The notes: generated by a model not told the origin, from the letters alone. 64,000 nucleotides of DNA from Skeletonema tropicum (GCA_037178625.1 CM074137.1:2542001-2606000); one strand, 5' to 3'; positions 39,449 through 51,648 are shown, counted from the stretch's first letter. Numbers and translations are program-made.

Positions 39449-40196
39449 CCATATAATGCTCTACAACTTTACAAAGTTGCGCAAGCTGACAATTAGGGGA
39501 CTGAGATCGTTCTCTAACTTAATTGCGATCTGGTGGTGCTGAAAGAAACACTTGAAAAGCTTCGCCTTGAACTGTTGCAATGTCCGGGGCAACTTTACGA
39601 ATCTGGCCCGCTTTCCGCGTCTGGAGGAATTGGGCCTGTATGAAAAGTCGTGATATTGGTGAACACGATTCCCCAAACTAGAGCACCTCTTTCTCCCCAA
39701 AACCGTCCACGGTGGTAGGAACTACGAGTTTCAACACGTGCCGAGGTGCCTGCTTTGTATGCACACAATCCATCACCTCTTTCAACGCTCTCCAACGATT
39801 TTCATAAAATATGAGCTCTCGATCGTCAGCTTTTGATTGGCGTCTCTCGGGAAATACTCATGACTGCTACGCTGACGATCCTCCACAAAGTATCGCTCTA
39901 TGAAGTCCATTTTCAAGCCGGATAACGCCTTGAATGGAGTTGGTGTACCGTAGAGCATAGGCATTCCTGCGAGATTGATTGGCTTCATCTTTTGCCGACC
40001 AATGGAAGCTATGACTACGAAGCTTATGGTACATTGAGAAGTTACACCGGGATATTGAATGACATGTAGACTCCTTCCGTGGACACTACAATCCTCCAAC
40101 TGAAATGGAATTCCGCCATCTCGTGCTGCTGCTGAAGCAGTTTTCGTAGAATCACTGCATTCAATGGATTACTCTAACCCACAACAAGATTTATTT
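39449..40196. pseudogene. Possible degraded coding sequence (minus strand)
   Basis: On the minus strand, 40099-39790 encodes about 100 coherent residues (for example GRQKMKPINLAGMPMLYGTP and FIERYFVEDRQRSSHEYFP) ending in TGA. One frame over, codons continue as VMDCVHTKQAPRHVLKLVVP to a TAG near 39679, and again in another frame to about 39525. The pattern of meaningful-looking frames broken by shifts suggests a gene or transposon remnant. I recognise no family. It could also be chance frames. Confidence 0.25.
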
Positions 40197-41342
40197 CTAC
40201 GACACCAAGTGACTCTTCCGTTGCGTCATTCCAACCCTCCAATTCCTCTTCCGTCCTCGCTCTTCCCACTCTTGATCATCTCCTCCATCCGCCAAGTCCA
40301 GTGAAAGTATCACACGTTTGGCATTATTATTCCCCGGTGGAGATCGATGCACACATGCTTCGGATCTACTCCATAACTTCTTCTTGATGATACTGCTCCT
40401 ATTATTACTGTCGAAATCCACCTCGTTTGGAAGAATATCATCATAATAATCACCCTTCATGACAATAAACTCTAATTCCTTCGCCATCTTTACACCATAA
40501 TCACCACCCACCTCCTTGTTGTTTCGATTCTTCTTCTTCACCATGCTCAACCCATCCATACCCAAGGTCCGTAACGCCACATACTCCCACGGCTCACACG
40601 TGACATCCATATATTCCGTCCCTGGTCCAGTCAAGGTAACATATCCACGCAATGGACATTTGTCCGTATGAAATGGTGGATCGATTGCCTTGTAGTTGGA
40701 GGCACATACGATTCTCATGTGGACATCTGTTATGATGGTGGATCTATCATTATTGTGATTGGCGAGTGAGTGGATTCCGAGTGCTAGTTCTTGAAGCGCT
40801 TGTATGCATGGGTTGCTGCTGTCCATGTTGTTATTGCTGTTGACCACATTGTTGTTAGTGTTAAAACGAGGTGGATCCATAATTGAAGTATACACACGTG
40901 AACAATCCTCATAAACTACATCATTCGTCGAATGTCTATCATCATCATCATCACCATCATGAGCAGATGTAGCATCCGTACTACCATCATGGTGGTTGTT
41001 GTTTTCAATACAACGAATTCTCATGCGCAAATCAATATCGGGAGGAGCATCCTCTCCACAAAAATAGGTTTGTAAGGTGGATAAATGATGATCCAGTCCG
41101 GAGATGGAAACGACACAGCAGTTTGGACTTTGGAGGGACTGTTTGGCTTTGGACCAAGATCCGCTTAGTTGTGGTGGTGTTGGTGGTTTGTTATCATTGG
41201 AATTATGACGTTGAGTAGTAGGGTCGATGAATGTGTTGGATGATGGTGGTGGTGGATTGTTGTCGAGTGTTGTTGATGAAAATTGAAAGGATGGTTGGCA
41301 GAGATGGAAGAGGAGGAGGAGCAGTGATGCAGTACTCATCAT
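40197..41342 (-). CDS. DUF1826-family protein with signal-like N-terminus
   Basis: 381 aa from the ATG pair at 41342 (MMSTASLLLLLFHLCQPSFQF), which gives a good signal sequence with an SFQF junction reminiscent of diatom plastid presequences. The longer frame to 41483 buries it. The conserved part is in the C-terminal half: FHTDKCPLRGYVTLTGPGTE, EFIVMKGDYYDD, ACVHRSPPG and KRVILSLDL. These match the bacterial DUF1826 pattern (FHxD...GPGTE...KG...HRSP...LxLD). From memory, DUF1826 genes in bacteria are often near zinc-homeostasis (COG0523) genes; the function is unproven. Low-complexity Asn/Asp inserts are typical of this genome. Confidence 0.62.
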   Translation of the reverse strand: MMSTASLLLLLFHLCQPSFQFSSTTLDNNPPPPSSNTFIDPTTQRHNSNDNKPPTPPQLSGSWSKAKQSLQSPNCCVVSISGLDHHLSTLQTYFCGEDAPPDIDLRMRIRCIENNNHHDGSTDATSAHDGDDDDDRHSTNDVVYEDCSRVYTSIMDPPRFNTNNNVVNSNNNMDSSNPCIQALQELALGIHSLANHNNDRSTIITDVHMRIVCASNYKAIDPPFHTDKCPLRGYVTLTGPGTEYMDVTCEPWEYVALRTLGMDGLSMVKKKNRNNKEVGGDYGVKMAKELEFIVMKGDYYDDILPNEVDFDSNNRSSIIKKKLWSRSEACVHRSPPGNNNAKRVILSLDLADGGDDQEWEERGRKRNWRVGMTQRKSHLVS

Positions 41343-41523
41343 TATATCTTTCTTCTCTTTGCTATCAACGAATAGAAGAGCAACTCTACATATTATATGT
41401 GGTAGAGGAGGACAACGAAGTCTGGAATGAAAAAGTGAGGATGCGTGCGTCGATGCAGTCGATGAAAAATAATGAGTAGACAAAATCGGGATAAAGGGCT
41501 TAACCCCTTTTCAGTATAACTAA

Positions 41524-41646
41524 TTGTCACCGAATTTGGTGTCAAAATGTCGATAATGAACACCTGTAACGTCTCTGGTACCCAACCTACTTGTCTTGGG
41601 GGATTTCTTGGGGCAAGAGAACACATCTGCCCGTCAATAAGAGATC
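41524..41646. repeat. Dispersed intergenic repeat, copy B
   Basis: Similar over about 120 bp to 19061-19180 in the same orientation, with the strongest block around ACTTGTCTTGGGGGATTTC and CTGCCCGTCAAT. It lies about 290 bp upstream of the CPSF100 start. It has no coding signal. Confidence 0.65.
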
Positions 41647-41937
41647 AAATCACTTTTTGTTTCTCAATCTTTGTCACCTCATCATCTCATATCATTCGCC
41701 TCTATCCTCTCCTGCGGATGCGATGCCACTCTCTATGTCAATCAATCTTTCTCAGCACCAAGGCCAATAAATACGTTCAAGTGGTGCAAAAGGAGAAGAT
41801 CGTCAATGTTTGAATGAATAAGCGTCACCGTCTTGAATATAACAGAGAGACAACCTCTATAATAAAAGACGAAAAAAACAAACACAAGATATAATTTCAT
41901 ACATAGCACATCAAACGAAACAATCCACACAACCATC

Positions 41938-44900
41938 ATGCAGCTCAAAGTAACACCAATCTACGGATCCTCCACCCCTCATCCAGCAGCAGCATCATCA
42001 TCCAATAATAACACGGATGAAAATTCAGAAGCATTGGAATGGCTCTCCTCGCCCGTCCCCTCTTGTACACTTGTCGAATATGCCGGAATGAAAGTGTTAC
42101 TGAATGCTGGATGGGATGAAACTCTTTCTGCAACTGCTGCTGCTGCTCCGACAGATAATGCAGGGGCCGACAATAACAACAATACTACTACTACTACTAC
42201 CACGAACAATAATAATATGCCAATTCTTCCAAATGAACTGCCGAATGTGGACGCTGTCCTCATTTGTGATTCGACATTATCCTCACTGGGTGGTCTACCA
42301 CTGTACTTTGGTGCTTCCAAGAAAAACAAGTTTGGACGTGCTCCTCGATCACTCCATAATAATAATCCACGTACTGACAACAATACTACTATTGACGAAT
42401 CATCAACCACGACGACCAATAAAGCGAATCCACCATTCCTAGCAACCTACCCCACCGTCAAAATGGGTCAAATGACACTCTATGACCATCACGCCTCCCT
42501 CTCCCTCGATGGGGTTCATCCCGGATACTCACTGGAGGATGTGGATGCAGTCTTTGGGAAGGATAGTTTTCATACCTTGAAGTATTCGCAGACGGTCTAT
42601 TTGCCCTTGGATGAGGATGAATATTCGTACAATAATACCAATAGTGCAACTGCAAAAAAAAGCAAGAGTAGTAGTAATTCCAACAAAACGAACAAACTAC
42701 TCGCAATCACGCCATACCTCTCCGGACATGTCGTCGGAGGATGTTTCTGGGTACTCAAACAATTATCGGATGATACCGAAGTAGTATTGGCACCTACCTA
42801 CCATCATGCCAAGGAGAAGCATTTGTCGGGAAGTACATTGCACAAATTTGGATTAAATGCGGATGCATTGGTAACTATGGCGGGTGGACCGAGGGGATTG
42901 TTGGGGAAGTTGTATCAGCCTCCTCCTCCTCCTCTTCCCAAGAGAAATAATAATGGGGATGATTCTTCTCAACAACAACAACAACAAACACAGCAACAGC
43001 AAATTGTACACTACAATCGGGGCAAACCAATACTAAACCCACCCATCGGGCACCGTAGTGAATCCGAACTAATTGAATTCATAATGCAAGCCCTCCGTCG
43101 TGATGGGAACGTCCTCCTCCCCGTCGATGCGTCCGGTCGTGTCCTCGAACTCCTCCTCCTCCTCGATCGGCATTGGGAAAAACAACGTCTTGGGACAGCC
43201 TACAACCTCTGTTGGGTCGGGCCCATGTCCATCAACACAATTGAATTTGCACGGGCTCAATTGGAATGGATGAATCCACCCCTTGGGGCACAATTTGATT
43301 CCCAGCGGGGGTTGAATCCCTACCGATTAAAGAATGTACAGATTTGTTCGTCGGTGGGGGAATTGGAAAGTGTTATGGAACAGAGTGGGGGGAATCCCAC
43401 GGCGGTTTTGGCAAGTGGGGCGAGTTTAGATCATGGTCCGGCACGAGACTTATTGTTGAAGTGGGGGGAGAATTCCGATAATTTGGTGTTGCTGACGAAT
43501 TCGACGCGATGTGTTCCACGGGGGGATGTTTGGACGGAACGGATAAGGGAGAGGCAGAGTGGGGTTGTGATGGAGAAGAATACACCTGCTGTGGAGGATG
43601 GAGGTGCTGCTGCTGCTGCTGCTGAGGGAGAAGATGAGGGAAAACTTGTGGGTGCGGCACTTGCTCCATCCGATGTGTCAAGTTATACTGCTGCATCACA
43701 ATTACTATACAAATGGTGTGTTGCCAAGGCATCTGGGGAGGAAATGGCAGATGAAATTGGTGTGGATACCTATGTTCCTCATCGTGCGCCTTTGGCGGGA
43801 GCTGAACTCAAGGCTTTCCTTGCTGCAGAGGAGGAGGAACGGCGGATGAAGAAGGCTGAGGCGGAGAAGAAGGCCATGATGCAAGAGATTGAGCTTGCAA
43901 GGGGACAATTACGTTTGGGGGAGGATGCGGAGGGTGGTGGTGGTGGCGGTGGGGTGGAGACGACTTCGAAGGGAGCTTCTGGTCCATCGACTTCTACTAC
44001 CGGTGTATCATCTGCTGGAGCAGGGACTGTATCGACAAAACGTCCGAGGAAGAAGTCGCGTTTTAATCAAGACTTGTTCATTAAGTTTTCAAAGCCTGTG
44101 CACAGTGAGTACTGCTGATTTTGTGTCTTGAGCTCTATCGTTACGTTGTTACAATCTTGTCTGACACATTCTTTGTGCGCCTCTTTCATATTTTGTCAGT
44201 GACTTTTGATGTAAGAGAAGAAGCCGTGGGACTTGGTCAGCCCGACGCTGTGGCAAAGTATGGTATCGGTGAATCCATCAGTCGTCAGAGTGACGTTGTT
44301 GAGGACGATTATGGTATCTCTGTCAAGGCGGAGAGTTTTGTAGATATAGTCACTGGTGTTGATCCTTCAAAGTTTTCTGGAGGGACTGGAAGAATAGGAG
44401 AGGAGGTCACGCGTCGTGGGCTAGGCTTTGGAGTGGATGGCAAGCAGGTTGTTCCTTCTGGTGGTGGAGATGGCGACAATCTCTTGAACGATGCAGATGA
44501 TGAGGGAATGAACGAAAAGATGCTCGAAATTGCTGATTTGTCAAGCGGAAGGGGCATTATTAGAGGACGAAATGGAAGGCAGCCCATCAAAGTTTCAGTT
44601 GTTCCTCGTCGGCTTGAGGTGCTAGCAGAAGTTGTGTATGTACCACTTGAGGGTCGTGTTGATGCCCGCGCCGCAAGGCAGCAGGTGCGAGCCCTACAGC
44701 CTCGCCACCTTGTGATCATTGGTGGGTCAAAGTCAAATTCCCTGTTACTTGGTGATGCCCTCCGCTCATCAGGTCCATCTTCTTCCAATGGAGACAATAA
44801 TACTGTGCATATCCCTGTAGATGGCGATACTATCCAGCTGACTGTCGGACACGCTGCATATCCTGTCCGACTTCTTGACACTCCTTATTTGACTAAAAGT

Positions 44901-45311
44901 GAAAAGGAGGCAATGGAGGTTGAAGAGAAAGAAATCGAACCTGTTGAGCCGTTTGAAGCCAAAATTGGTGAATGTACTGTCAGTCTTGTTGATTTTGTTG
45001 CCACGGGAAAGAAATGGGCTGTGGATGGATCGCTTGTTCTTGCGCCTCGTCGCCAAGATAACAGCTTACATCAGCCAAGTTTGATGCTTAGCGCGAGGGA
45101 GGTACTTCTCACTGATTTAAGATCGGAGGTGATAGCCCTCGGTATGAAGGCTGAATACTCTGCATTATCAGGATATTCGCAACTCGTCGTCAATGGTAAG
45201 ATCTTTGTTAGGAAAGATAATGATAGCGGGAAGCTTGGTGTCGAGGGACCTCTATGCGAAGACTTCTTCCGAGTTAGGTCATTAGTATCGTCTCAGTTCG
45301 TCACCCTGTAA
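41938..45311 (+). CDS. CPSF2: Cleavage and polyadenylation specificity factor subunit 2 (CPSF100)
   Basis: Exons 41938-44104 and 44200-45311, with a 95-bp GT-AG intron (phase 1), give 1092 aa. The splice joins KFSKPVH to MTFDVREEAVG. A metallo-beta-lactamase fold runs from residue 1: VEYAGMKVLLNAGWDE, LPNVDAVLICDSTLSSLGGL, YPTVKMGQMTLYDHH and PYLSGHVVGGCFWVLKQ. The beta-CASP domain follows (GNVLLPVDASGRVLELLLLL, NLCWVGPMSINTIEFA). The C-terminal CPSF100 domain ends in VEGPLCEDFFRVRSL. The canonical HxHxDH zinc motif is absent where CPSF73 has it, as in other CPSF100 proteins, so it is catalytically inactive. It pairs with CPSF73 in the nuclear mRNA 3'-end processing complex. It is longer than animal homologs (about 780 aa) because of Asn/Thr-, Gln- and Ala-rich inserts. 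Confidence 0.93.
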
Positions 45312-45619
45312 TACTTCATACTTGAGTTATGCATTGATAAATGACAGATAATAAGAATATACTTTGCAACTGAATGGAAAATGGATAAGTGTTTTCAACG
45401 TATCTCAAGTAGTATCATCCTACTTCACTTCCTTATCGTGTGTTGCGACTAGCGACGACAATAATATTGATGAGCCCCAATCAATGACGGGGAGGATAAT
45501 GAAAGTATAAGTAACAATAATATAACATGATTGCTTGCACTAATAATCAATAATTTAAGAACCTGAACACAAGCTGGGTCCAACTACAGGTGTTATCTCT
45601 AATAAATGTCACTCCTCCC
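45312..45619. other. Short intergenic region between convergent genes
   Basis: 308 bp, AT-rich, between the CPSF2 and CCCH stop codons. It presumably holds both 3'UTRs, and nothing else is seen. Confidence 0.4.
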
Positions 45620-48419
45620 TCAACCCTTTGACTGAGACTGGGATTGGGATTGGGGCTCGACGAAAGGGATGGTGCTCAAAGGCATGTTGCGATGACCAAT
45701 GTTCGAGGGGGATGCAACCCTGTTCTCGTTGTAGAGGTGACAAGCCTTCTTCCACTTTCCATCGGCACCCAAAACAATCTCTCTCCAAGTATTCTCCTTG
45801 TCATCGTCGGACTCATGCGATGTTGGCTTGATGCGGGGGATGCGACGACTTCCTAGACTCGTTGCGGGTAAGCCATTGTCGAGGGCTTGGAATACATTCA
45901 AATGGCCTGCTTCACTGCTCATAACCTTGGGAGGAGCAGCCTCTTGTTCTTGCAACTTTACTGTATCGACAAAGGACTGCCACATTGACGAACAAGTAGA
46001 TCCTTCGCTCGCCCTTGATGGGATGTACGGCATGGTGTTGCATGGTGGAGCTAGTGTGGACTCATCCACAACCTCGGAACCTTCACGTTTCGGCCATACC
46101 CACTTCTGATGAAAGTGATCCATCCCTGCATATGTAGCTTGAAGTGTCTTCATGCGTTTGTCAAGCGCTCTCTTCTTCGATACATCACCAAGCTCATTAT
46201 AGGCTGTCTCCTCGTTGATGAGACAGTCGATGCGGTGGTCAATGATGGCAAGCATGAACTTGTCAGTCTCATCACTGTCTTCGGCAGGAAGCATGGGCAC
46301 AAAGGGATCAATCTCGGGAACAGCGCGGGTGGGGAAGTCAGCAGTGGAAGTGCGGCAAAGTAGAGCGCCATTTGAATGGGGTGCTCTGTGGCCATTCCTC
46401 AACTGAGCCTTGTTCTTTTGCTTGAGACGGCGGCAACGCTTGATCTGTGATTGCTCGAGCTTGACAGGCTTCGCATCAAACCAAATCGACACATTGGCAC
46501 TGCAATCACCCTTGGGGGCGAATGCTACCTCAGTGGCTGTCATTACTTTGCTCTTGTCGGAGCGATAGTTGGAGTTCCACGGCGTTGTGCGCGACTTGTA
46601 CTCGTCAAATGAGATCTCCTTCACAATATCATGCTTGCCAAACGATGATGCCATGGGGTCTTGATTATCATAATCATCATCGAGGAGAAGGAAGTAGCGA
46701 GTTTGTAGGATCATGCAAAGCTCAGAGTGAAGTGAGTGAGTGGGTGCATAGACGAAATCACGATGCAACAGATGAAGCTGCTGCGCCCCTTCGGTACTAC
46801 AATCACTGCTGCTTCCACTGAAGGAGCTGTTTTGGCCTCTCATTAGGCTCACAATGCACAGCTTTTGCAAATCCGACAGCTTGTTTGACGATGGCTTGGT
46901 GCTTGAGGCGGCATCATTCCTATCTTTGAGAACATTAGTGTTAGTCAGCGGCCATGAGCCAAAAGCTGGAACATCTATGTTGCAAATAAGTGCGTAGGTA
47001 TCCAACCAGCTCGTATCGTTCTGATCTCCACCATCACTTTGACTAGTAGCCTCGTTCCCATGAAGACGAAGGGAAGGCCGGCAGTTATCCCAAATGCCTT
47101 GAGCAATCATGAAGTTCTCTTGATGGACTGCGCTGTCACGATGCGCAGCAAATCTATCCACAATGATTTGGGCATTCGTCTTGGCAGATGCTGCTGGGAG
47201 CCACGAAGGATTCTCAAGCGGTCCAGTGATGGACGGATCGTGAATGGCGGGACATCTACGGCCAAAGGGACAAGCTCCCGTGGATATCCACGTCATGCAT
47301 GGGCGAGAGAGATAGGTCGTGGCGTTGGTGATTTGCCCTGATCTTTCCATGAGTGATAAGGAGGAGTAGTTGAATTTGAGTTCATGCTTGCCATGTGCAT
47401 AGTTACCTAATATAAATAGTATTGGTTAGCATACACGAGCGGTATGCAATGAAGATGTTCAAGTGAGAATCAAATATTCATTCATGAAATGGGGATCTAT
47501 CCTGGTTGTGCATGAGTTTTCACTTACATTTATCCCCCCATGGGCAGTTCTTGATACCTCCAAGCTCAAAGTAGCGGCACATCTCTGTCTTGACCTTTGC
47601 AAGGCGCTCCGGATTGTCTTTGAGATTTTGAGGAGTGGGAGACGCAGCAGGTGACATATCCGATGCCCTGCTGCTGCGTCCATTGGAAGATCTGTTGCTG
47701 GATCTCAAACTACTACTGCTGCTACTTCGCAGTTTCAACGATGATGCAGATCTGGTGCTTTCAACTGCAGCAGCAGTTGGAGATGTCACATCACCGTCAC
47801 CGGTATCGCCCTCATAATTATCCTTGCAAGGAGAACAAAACATAGGACCTCTGCGTGACGATTCCCTATTGGCAGGCTCAAATACCATCTCACTTGAGGG
47901 AGAGAGTTGGTCATAGTTGAGCTTAATGCTCGCGATACCACCAGAGACGGGAGGGCCACGTGCGATACCTTCCATTGGAAGAATAGACGCGACAGATGTA
48001 GGGCTCACTTCACGCAGCTTCAGGCTGAATGCATCGCTCGACTTCCCACCTAAACTTGCATTGGATGTAAGGGAAAAGACGGGCGTGCTAAACGCCGATT
48101 TTGATGATGCAAACAGGGAAGTTCGTCCGGTCGGAGTTGTGATGAATCTTGGTGACCCCACCGACGATACAGGCTGCTGCATTTTAAAGGCAGGTGAAGG
48201 AGGAGATCGGGCCGAAGGGCCTACCACAGCCACTGGGCACTGGTGTATGTTAGAGCTGTGTTGCTGCTTCATTTGATGAACATAAACCGTTGCAATGTGT
48301 TTTAAGTATGGGCCGCTGGTGGTTGATTCAAAAGTGGTGAAAGGTGGTGAAAATCTGTGCACTTCGAAAGAAAGAAAGTCAGACAGCTGTTTGAGTCCCT
48401 CGGACATGTCGCAGGTCAT
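45620..48419 (-). CDS. Tandem CCCH zinc-finger protein (TTP/Tis11-like fingers)
   Basis: Exons 48419-47528 and 47406-45620, with a 121-bp GT-AG intron (phase 1), give 892 aa. The intron splits the first finger: joining restores MCRYFELGGIKNCPWGDKCN-YAHG, a C-x10-C-x5-C-x3-H finger. The second, CMTWISTGACPFGRRCPAIH, is C-x8-C-x5-C-x3-H. Such tandem fingers bind AU-rich RNA and control mRNA decay or translation. The N-terminal 250 residues are Ser/Pro-rich, and the rest is largely low-complexity with a conserved-looking QIIVDRFAAHRDSAVHQENF segment and an Arg/Lys patch (IKRCRRLKQKNKAQLRNGH). The start may instead be a downstream Met (MKQQHSSNIHQ). It is probably a cytoplasmic post-transcriptional regulator. 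Confidence 0.85.
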
Positions 48420-48592
48420 TCTTGAGATCTAGATTCTCCGGGAGGCGAAAACATGTCTTTTAGCTGCTCTGTGCCAGACGGTCAAGAAGAGGCCTGCCTC
48501 GATGCTGCTTTGCAAAAAGCAAGCAAGATAGTCTTCCCAACGTTGGCTTTGCCGTCTCACAATGTCTCCAAGTCCAAGAATAGTAGCTTACC

Positions 48593-49051
48593 ATGACTTC
48601 CGCTCCGTCTTCCGCCTCTCCTGTAGCTGTAGGCCCAAACACAGGCACAGGCTTTCACGGTCTCGTAGCAGCAACACCAGTTTTGAGTCCAAGGTATCCC
48701 CCAGAGCAAGCGATACCTTCCACTCCCCATGCACCAAAGAAGAATAGATTGGCAAAATCCTGTGCGGCTGTCGTCTCCCCTGTTCAGTTCAATTTGGGCG
48801 TTGGCAGTGAATCAAATTGGCTCCGCTTTAATCATCGCGTTGATCCCAGGCACAAGGCGAAAGCATCGTCCGATAAGTCGCGGAGAGCTGTAAAGCGCAA
48901 AGCAGATGTGTTCAGCTTCCATTGGCAGATGACTATCAATAAGAAGAAGCAGAAAAGCAAACACTTTCATGCACAGTACAGGAGCGCTTTGTGTGAAAGA
49001 ATGAATACAGATGCAGATGAGAAGGATACCTCGTCCTCTAAGAATGTTTGA
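48593..49051 (+). CDS. Small basic hypothetical protein
   Basis: 152 aa with an ATG at 48593. The first 50 residues are Pro/Ser/Ala-rich, and the second half is very basic (VDPRHKAKASSDKSRRAVKR, INKKKQKSKHFH) and could bind nucleic acid. There is no recognisable domain. An upstream exon is possible, since the frame region 48450-48590 is coding-like, but I cannot fix a splice. It is divergent from the CCCH gene (173 bp). Confidence 0.4.
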   Translation: MTSAPSSASPVAVGPNTGTGFHGLVAATPVLSPRYPPEQAIPSTPHAPKKNRLAKSCAAVVSPVQFNLGVGSESNWLRFNHRVDPRHKAKASSDKSRRAVKRKADVFSFHWQMTINKKKQKSKHFHAQYRSALCERMNTDADEKDTSSSKNV

Positions 49052-49383
49052 ATACATGTTGGTGTCTCAAGAAGCATACACTGCGGTGAAGATTACATCA
49101 CACATCTAAGTTCATAATGAAAATTCTATCTATCTACGGAATGTTCTGCAATACTGTGATGTAAAATGATATACTTGTACTCATTACGTGCAGCCTGTAT
49201 CCCTAATGTCATGTACGTAAGAGACTAGCAAGTGCTTGATTGAAGAGAGGTAACTGAGTTGACATAACACATGAACTTCTTCAGAATGTATACTATTTTA
49301 TAATCAGAAAGCTCTGATATTATAAACTACGCTTGTAACATATTATTTTCACGCACGTCATCCAATCCTTTCAACTACTCATC
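49052..49383. other. Intergenic, nothing recognised
   Basis: 332 bp of AT-rich sequence between the hypothetical gene and the 3' end of the ankyrin-like gene. No repeat, RNA or coding signal is seen. Confidence 0.4.
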
Positions 49384-50244
49384 TCAAGGGATACATGTAG
49401 AATCTTCTGAAGAATCCTTCTGCTTCTGATCCGATTGACAACGAGCTTGCATGAGTTTGCGGCTTACCATCATTTTGGCATTCTGCTTGTGAACTCGTGC
49501 CACCATGTTATGGAGAAGGCGGATGAAAGTGATACTCATATCGGCCTCAAGGGCGTATTCAACCACATCAACCCCATAATTATCCTCGAGAATGATAGCA
49601 CGAGGCGCCTTGCGGTAGAGGACCCAAAGGATGCGTGTCATGCACTTCTCGATGGCATCCCTGTCCCATGACATGGATGCATGACATTTCTTTGCATAAG
49701 ATTTGCACAAGAAATGAAACGGAGTTCTACCATCGTCATCCTGAGCTGCAGCAGTGTGAGGATACATGCTGACACACTTGTAGATGAAGTCAGGCGACGC
49801 AGCAAAGGCGCAGGCAGCATGTACAGGGTACCTTCCATGGGCGCCACGATGACCAAGTAACCCCGGAAAGTGCTCGGCAATGGAGAGTAGAGTGGCATCT
49901 GTTGTTCCTTTGACGATAATATCGATGAGCGGACAGTTGGATGGCATCGCATTTGAGGAGGCATCAAGTATCATGAATGGAGAAGCAGAGAGCCTTCCAC
50001 TACTTGATTGCAAGCTGTTGTCTTGGAGCGTGAGAGATGACAAAGATTCCCAAACAACATCGACGTCATTGTCATCATCACGCAGCGTCTTTGGAACAAA
50101 GTCATCATCATCAAAATGGCAGCGGTATCCTTTTTCTTCTTCCACTTCCACGTTGACGTTGCCGGCACTCTGTCTCTGTGGCTGTGGCTTCGCCTTTGCT
50201 AGACGGAAGCGGCGGAAGGTGTTGCGTAGGTCAGTGTTCATCAT
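49384..50244 (-). CDS. Ankyrin-like repeat protein
   Basis: An intronless 286-aa frame. After a Gln/Asp-rich N-terminus there are ankyrin-type helix-turn units: LLSIAEHFPGLLGHRGAHGR followed by YPVHAACAFAASPDF, then CVSMYPHTAAAQDDDGRTPF with HFLCKSY, and later APRAIILEDNYGVDVVEYAL. This is the divergent ankyrin layout common in diatom proteins of unknown role. The C-terminus is Gln/Lys/Ser-rich. It has no signal or TM segment. It is divergent from the DUF6824 gene. Confidence 0.68.
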   Translation of the reverse strand: MMNTDLRNTFRRFRLAKAKPQPQRQSAGNVNVEVEEEKGYRCHFDDDDFVPKTLRDDDNDVDVVWESLSSLTLQDNSLQSSSGRLSASPFMILDASSNAMPSNCPLIDIIVKGTTDATLLSIAEHFPGLLGHRGAHGRYPVHAACAFAASPDFIYKCVSMYPHTAAAQDDDGRTPFHFLCKSYAKKCHASMSWDRDAIEKCMTRILWVLYRKAPRAIILEDNYGVDVVEYALEADMSITFIRLLHNMVARVHKQNAKMMVSRKLMQARCQSDQKQKDSSEDSTCIP

Positions 50245-50784
50245 GGTTGTTGAAAATTTATGAACCTCTTCTGTTTATGCTCCACTGACAAGCTGGCAGC
50301 CTGAGAAGCATTGGCTTTGAGCATCTTGGGCGTGAAAGAGAAGCACAATGTCGAATGCCGCTTCTCTCCACTTTTTGTCACACCACCACCCAATCTTCTC
50401 ATATGTCGCACCACACTGTTGTTGGCTTTGCATGTTGTGTTGCAACAACATGCAACGGGGCAAAAGCGTCGCCACAACCATTCCCTACGGCTCTCCTTGT
50501 GTTGAAGCAACAGCATCTGTTGAACGTTGCCGTCCAAAAGCAGGATGTCTAACTTCAGTTTCTCTTGCGCCCATCAAACCCAAGCCCAAGCGTCAGCAGG
50601 GCGGAGGCGGTATCGTCTTCTCCCCTTCTCTCTCTCTCCATATAATAATCAGATCGATAAAACAAACTTTCCTCGTCCAACATCCATTCAGCAACGAGGA
50701 GTGTCATCCCAACAGTTCGTCGTATGTTCGCCGCTAGTGTGTCGTACCAACAAGCTCAAAAATGAAGAGGATACCAATACCATC

Positions 50785-51648
50785 ATGTCCACTACTTCTC
50801 ATCTCGCCGATACCGATGATGTCCCTCATGTGCTCGATAGCTTTGATATTGGGTACAATCCAATTGATTCCATGCCTTCTAAAATGTCTTTATTTGGCGA
50901 ACAAGCTCCCCTTCTCCATGACGACTGCGAAGGCCATCTGTTCAAAGAGAGTAGGTCGGGCATCAGAACTAGAAGCAGATTTCAACCCTCTCACAAATGT
51001 GCCACCAAGATCTGGGAAGATATTGCTCCGCCATCTGCAGCAGCAAGAGCTCGTCATTTAGCTGCCAAAACGAGAGCATCATGTTTCAGTGAGCAAACAT
51101 CCCAGCCTCTTCTGAAAGGTTCCACAGGAAGTGCTGGAAAGAGTGCGGGAAAGGTAGTCCATGTACATAAGAAGAGATTCGAGGCCAAGAAGAGAAGAGT
51201 TGTGCATCAACCAGATGCGGCTACAATAAAATCTAGGTCGTCACAAACGATCTCCAACGTCAAAAGCAACTGTCGTGTGGATGCTTCTATCACTCCCACA
51301 GAGAAAGATGTCCTTTTTGGAAGGGGCGGAGGAACTAACACTCACAACATCAAGTTTCGCGAGGAGGTGTCAAAAGTTGTCCATCGCTATCGTGAAGCAA
51401 CTCGAAGTGAAAAGGCGATTGTTGCTAAAGAGGTTGTCAATGTTGTGAAAAGATACGGTGGTAGATTCCTTGCGTTGACCGATGGGAGTTGGTACGAGGT
51501 TGATGATAAGAGAGCGACAACGAAGGTTGGCCAAGGTATGTTCGGTCCTCTTCAATAACGCCACGATGTTTAGTTTTACCTGACTTTCATTTTTTTTGCT
51601 CGAACCTATTCTCACATCACAGCCTTGCGAGAGAGGAAAAGAGGTTGA
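50785..51648 (+). CDS. DUF6824-domain protein
   Basis: Exons 50785-51535 and 51623-51648, with an 87-bp GT-AG intron (phase 1), give 258 aa. The domain spans about residues 170-258: TPTEKDVLFGRGGGTNTHNI, KFREEVSKVVHRYREATRSE, VVNVVKRYGGRFLALTDGSW and, after the splice, GQALRERKRG at the C-terminus. This matches the DUF6824 pattern (DVLxGRGGGTNxHxGNxxFR...GGRFL...WxEV...A..K..QALRE), abundant in diatoms and of unknown, possibly DNA-related, function. The start at 50785 (MSTTSHLADTDDVPHV) is preferred, but the frame is open to an ATG at 50545. The 26-bp last exon is very short. Confidence 0.75.
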
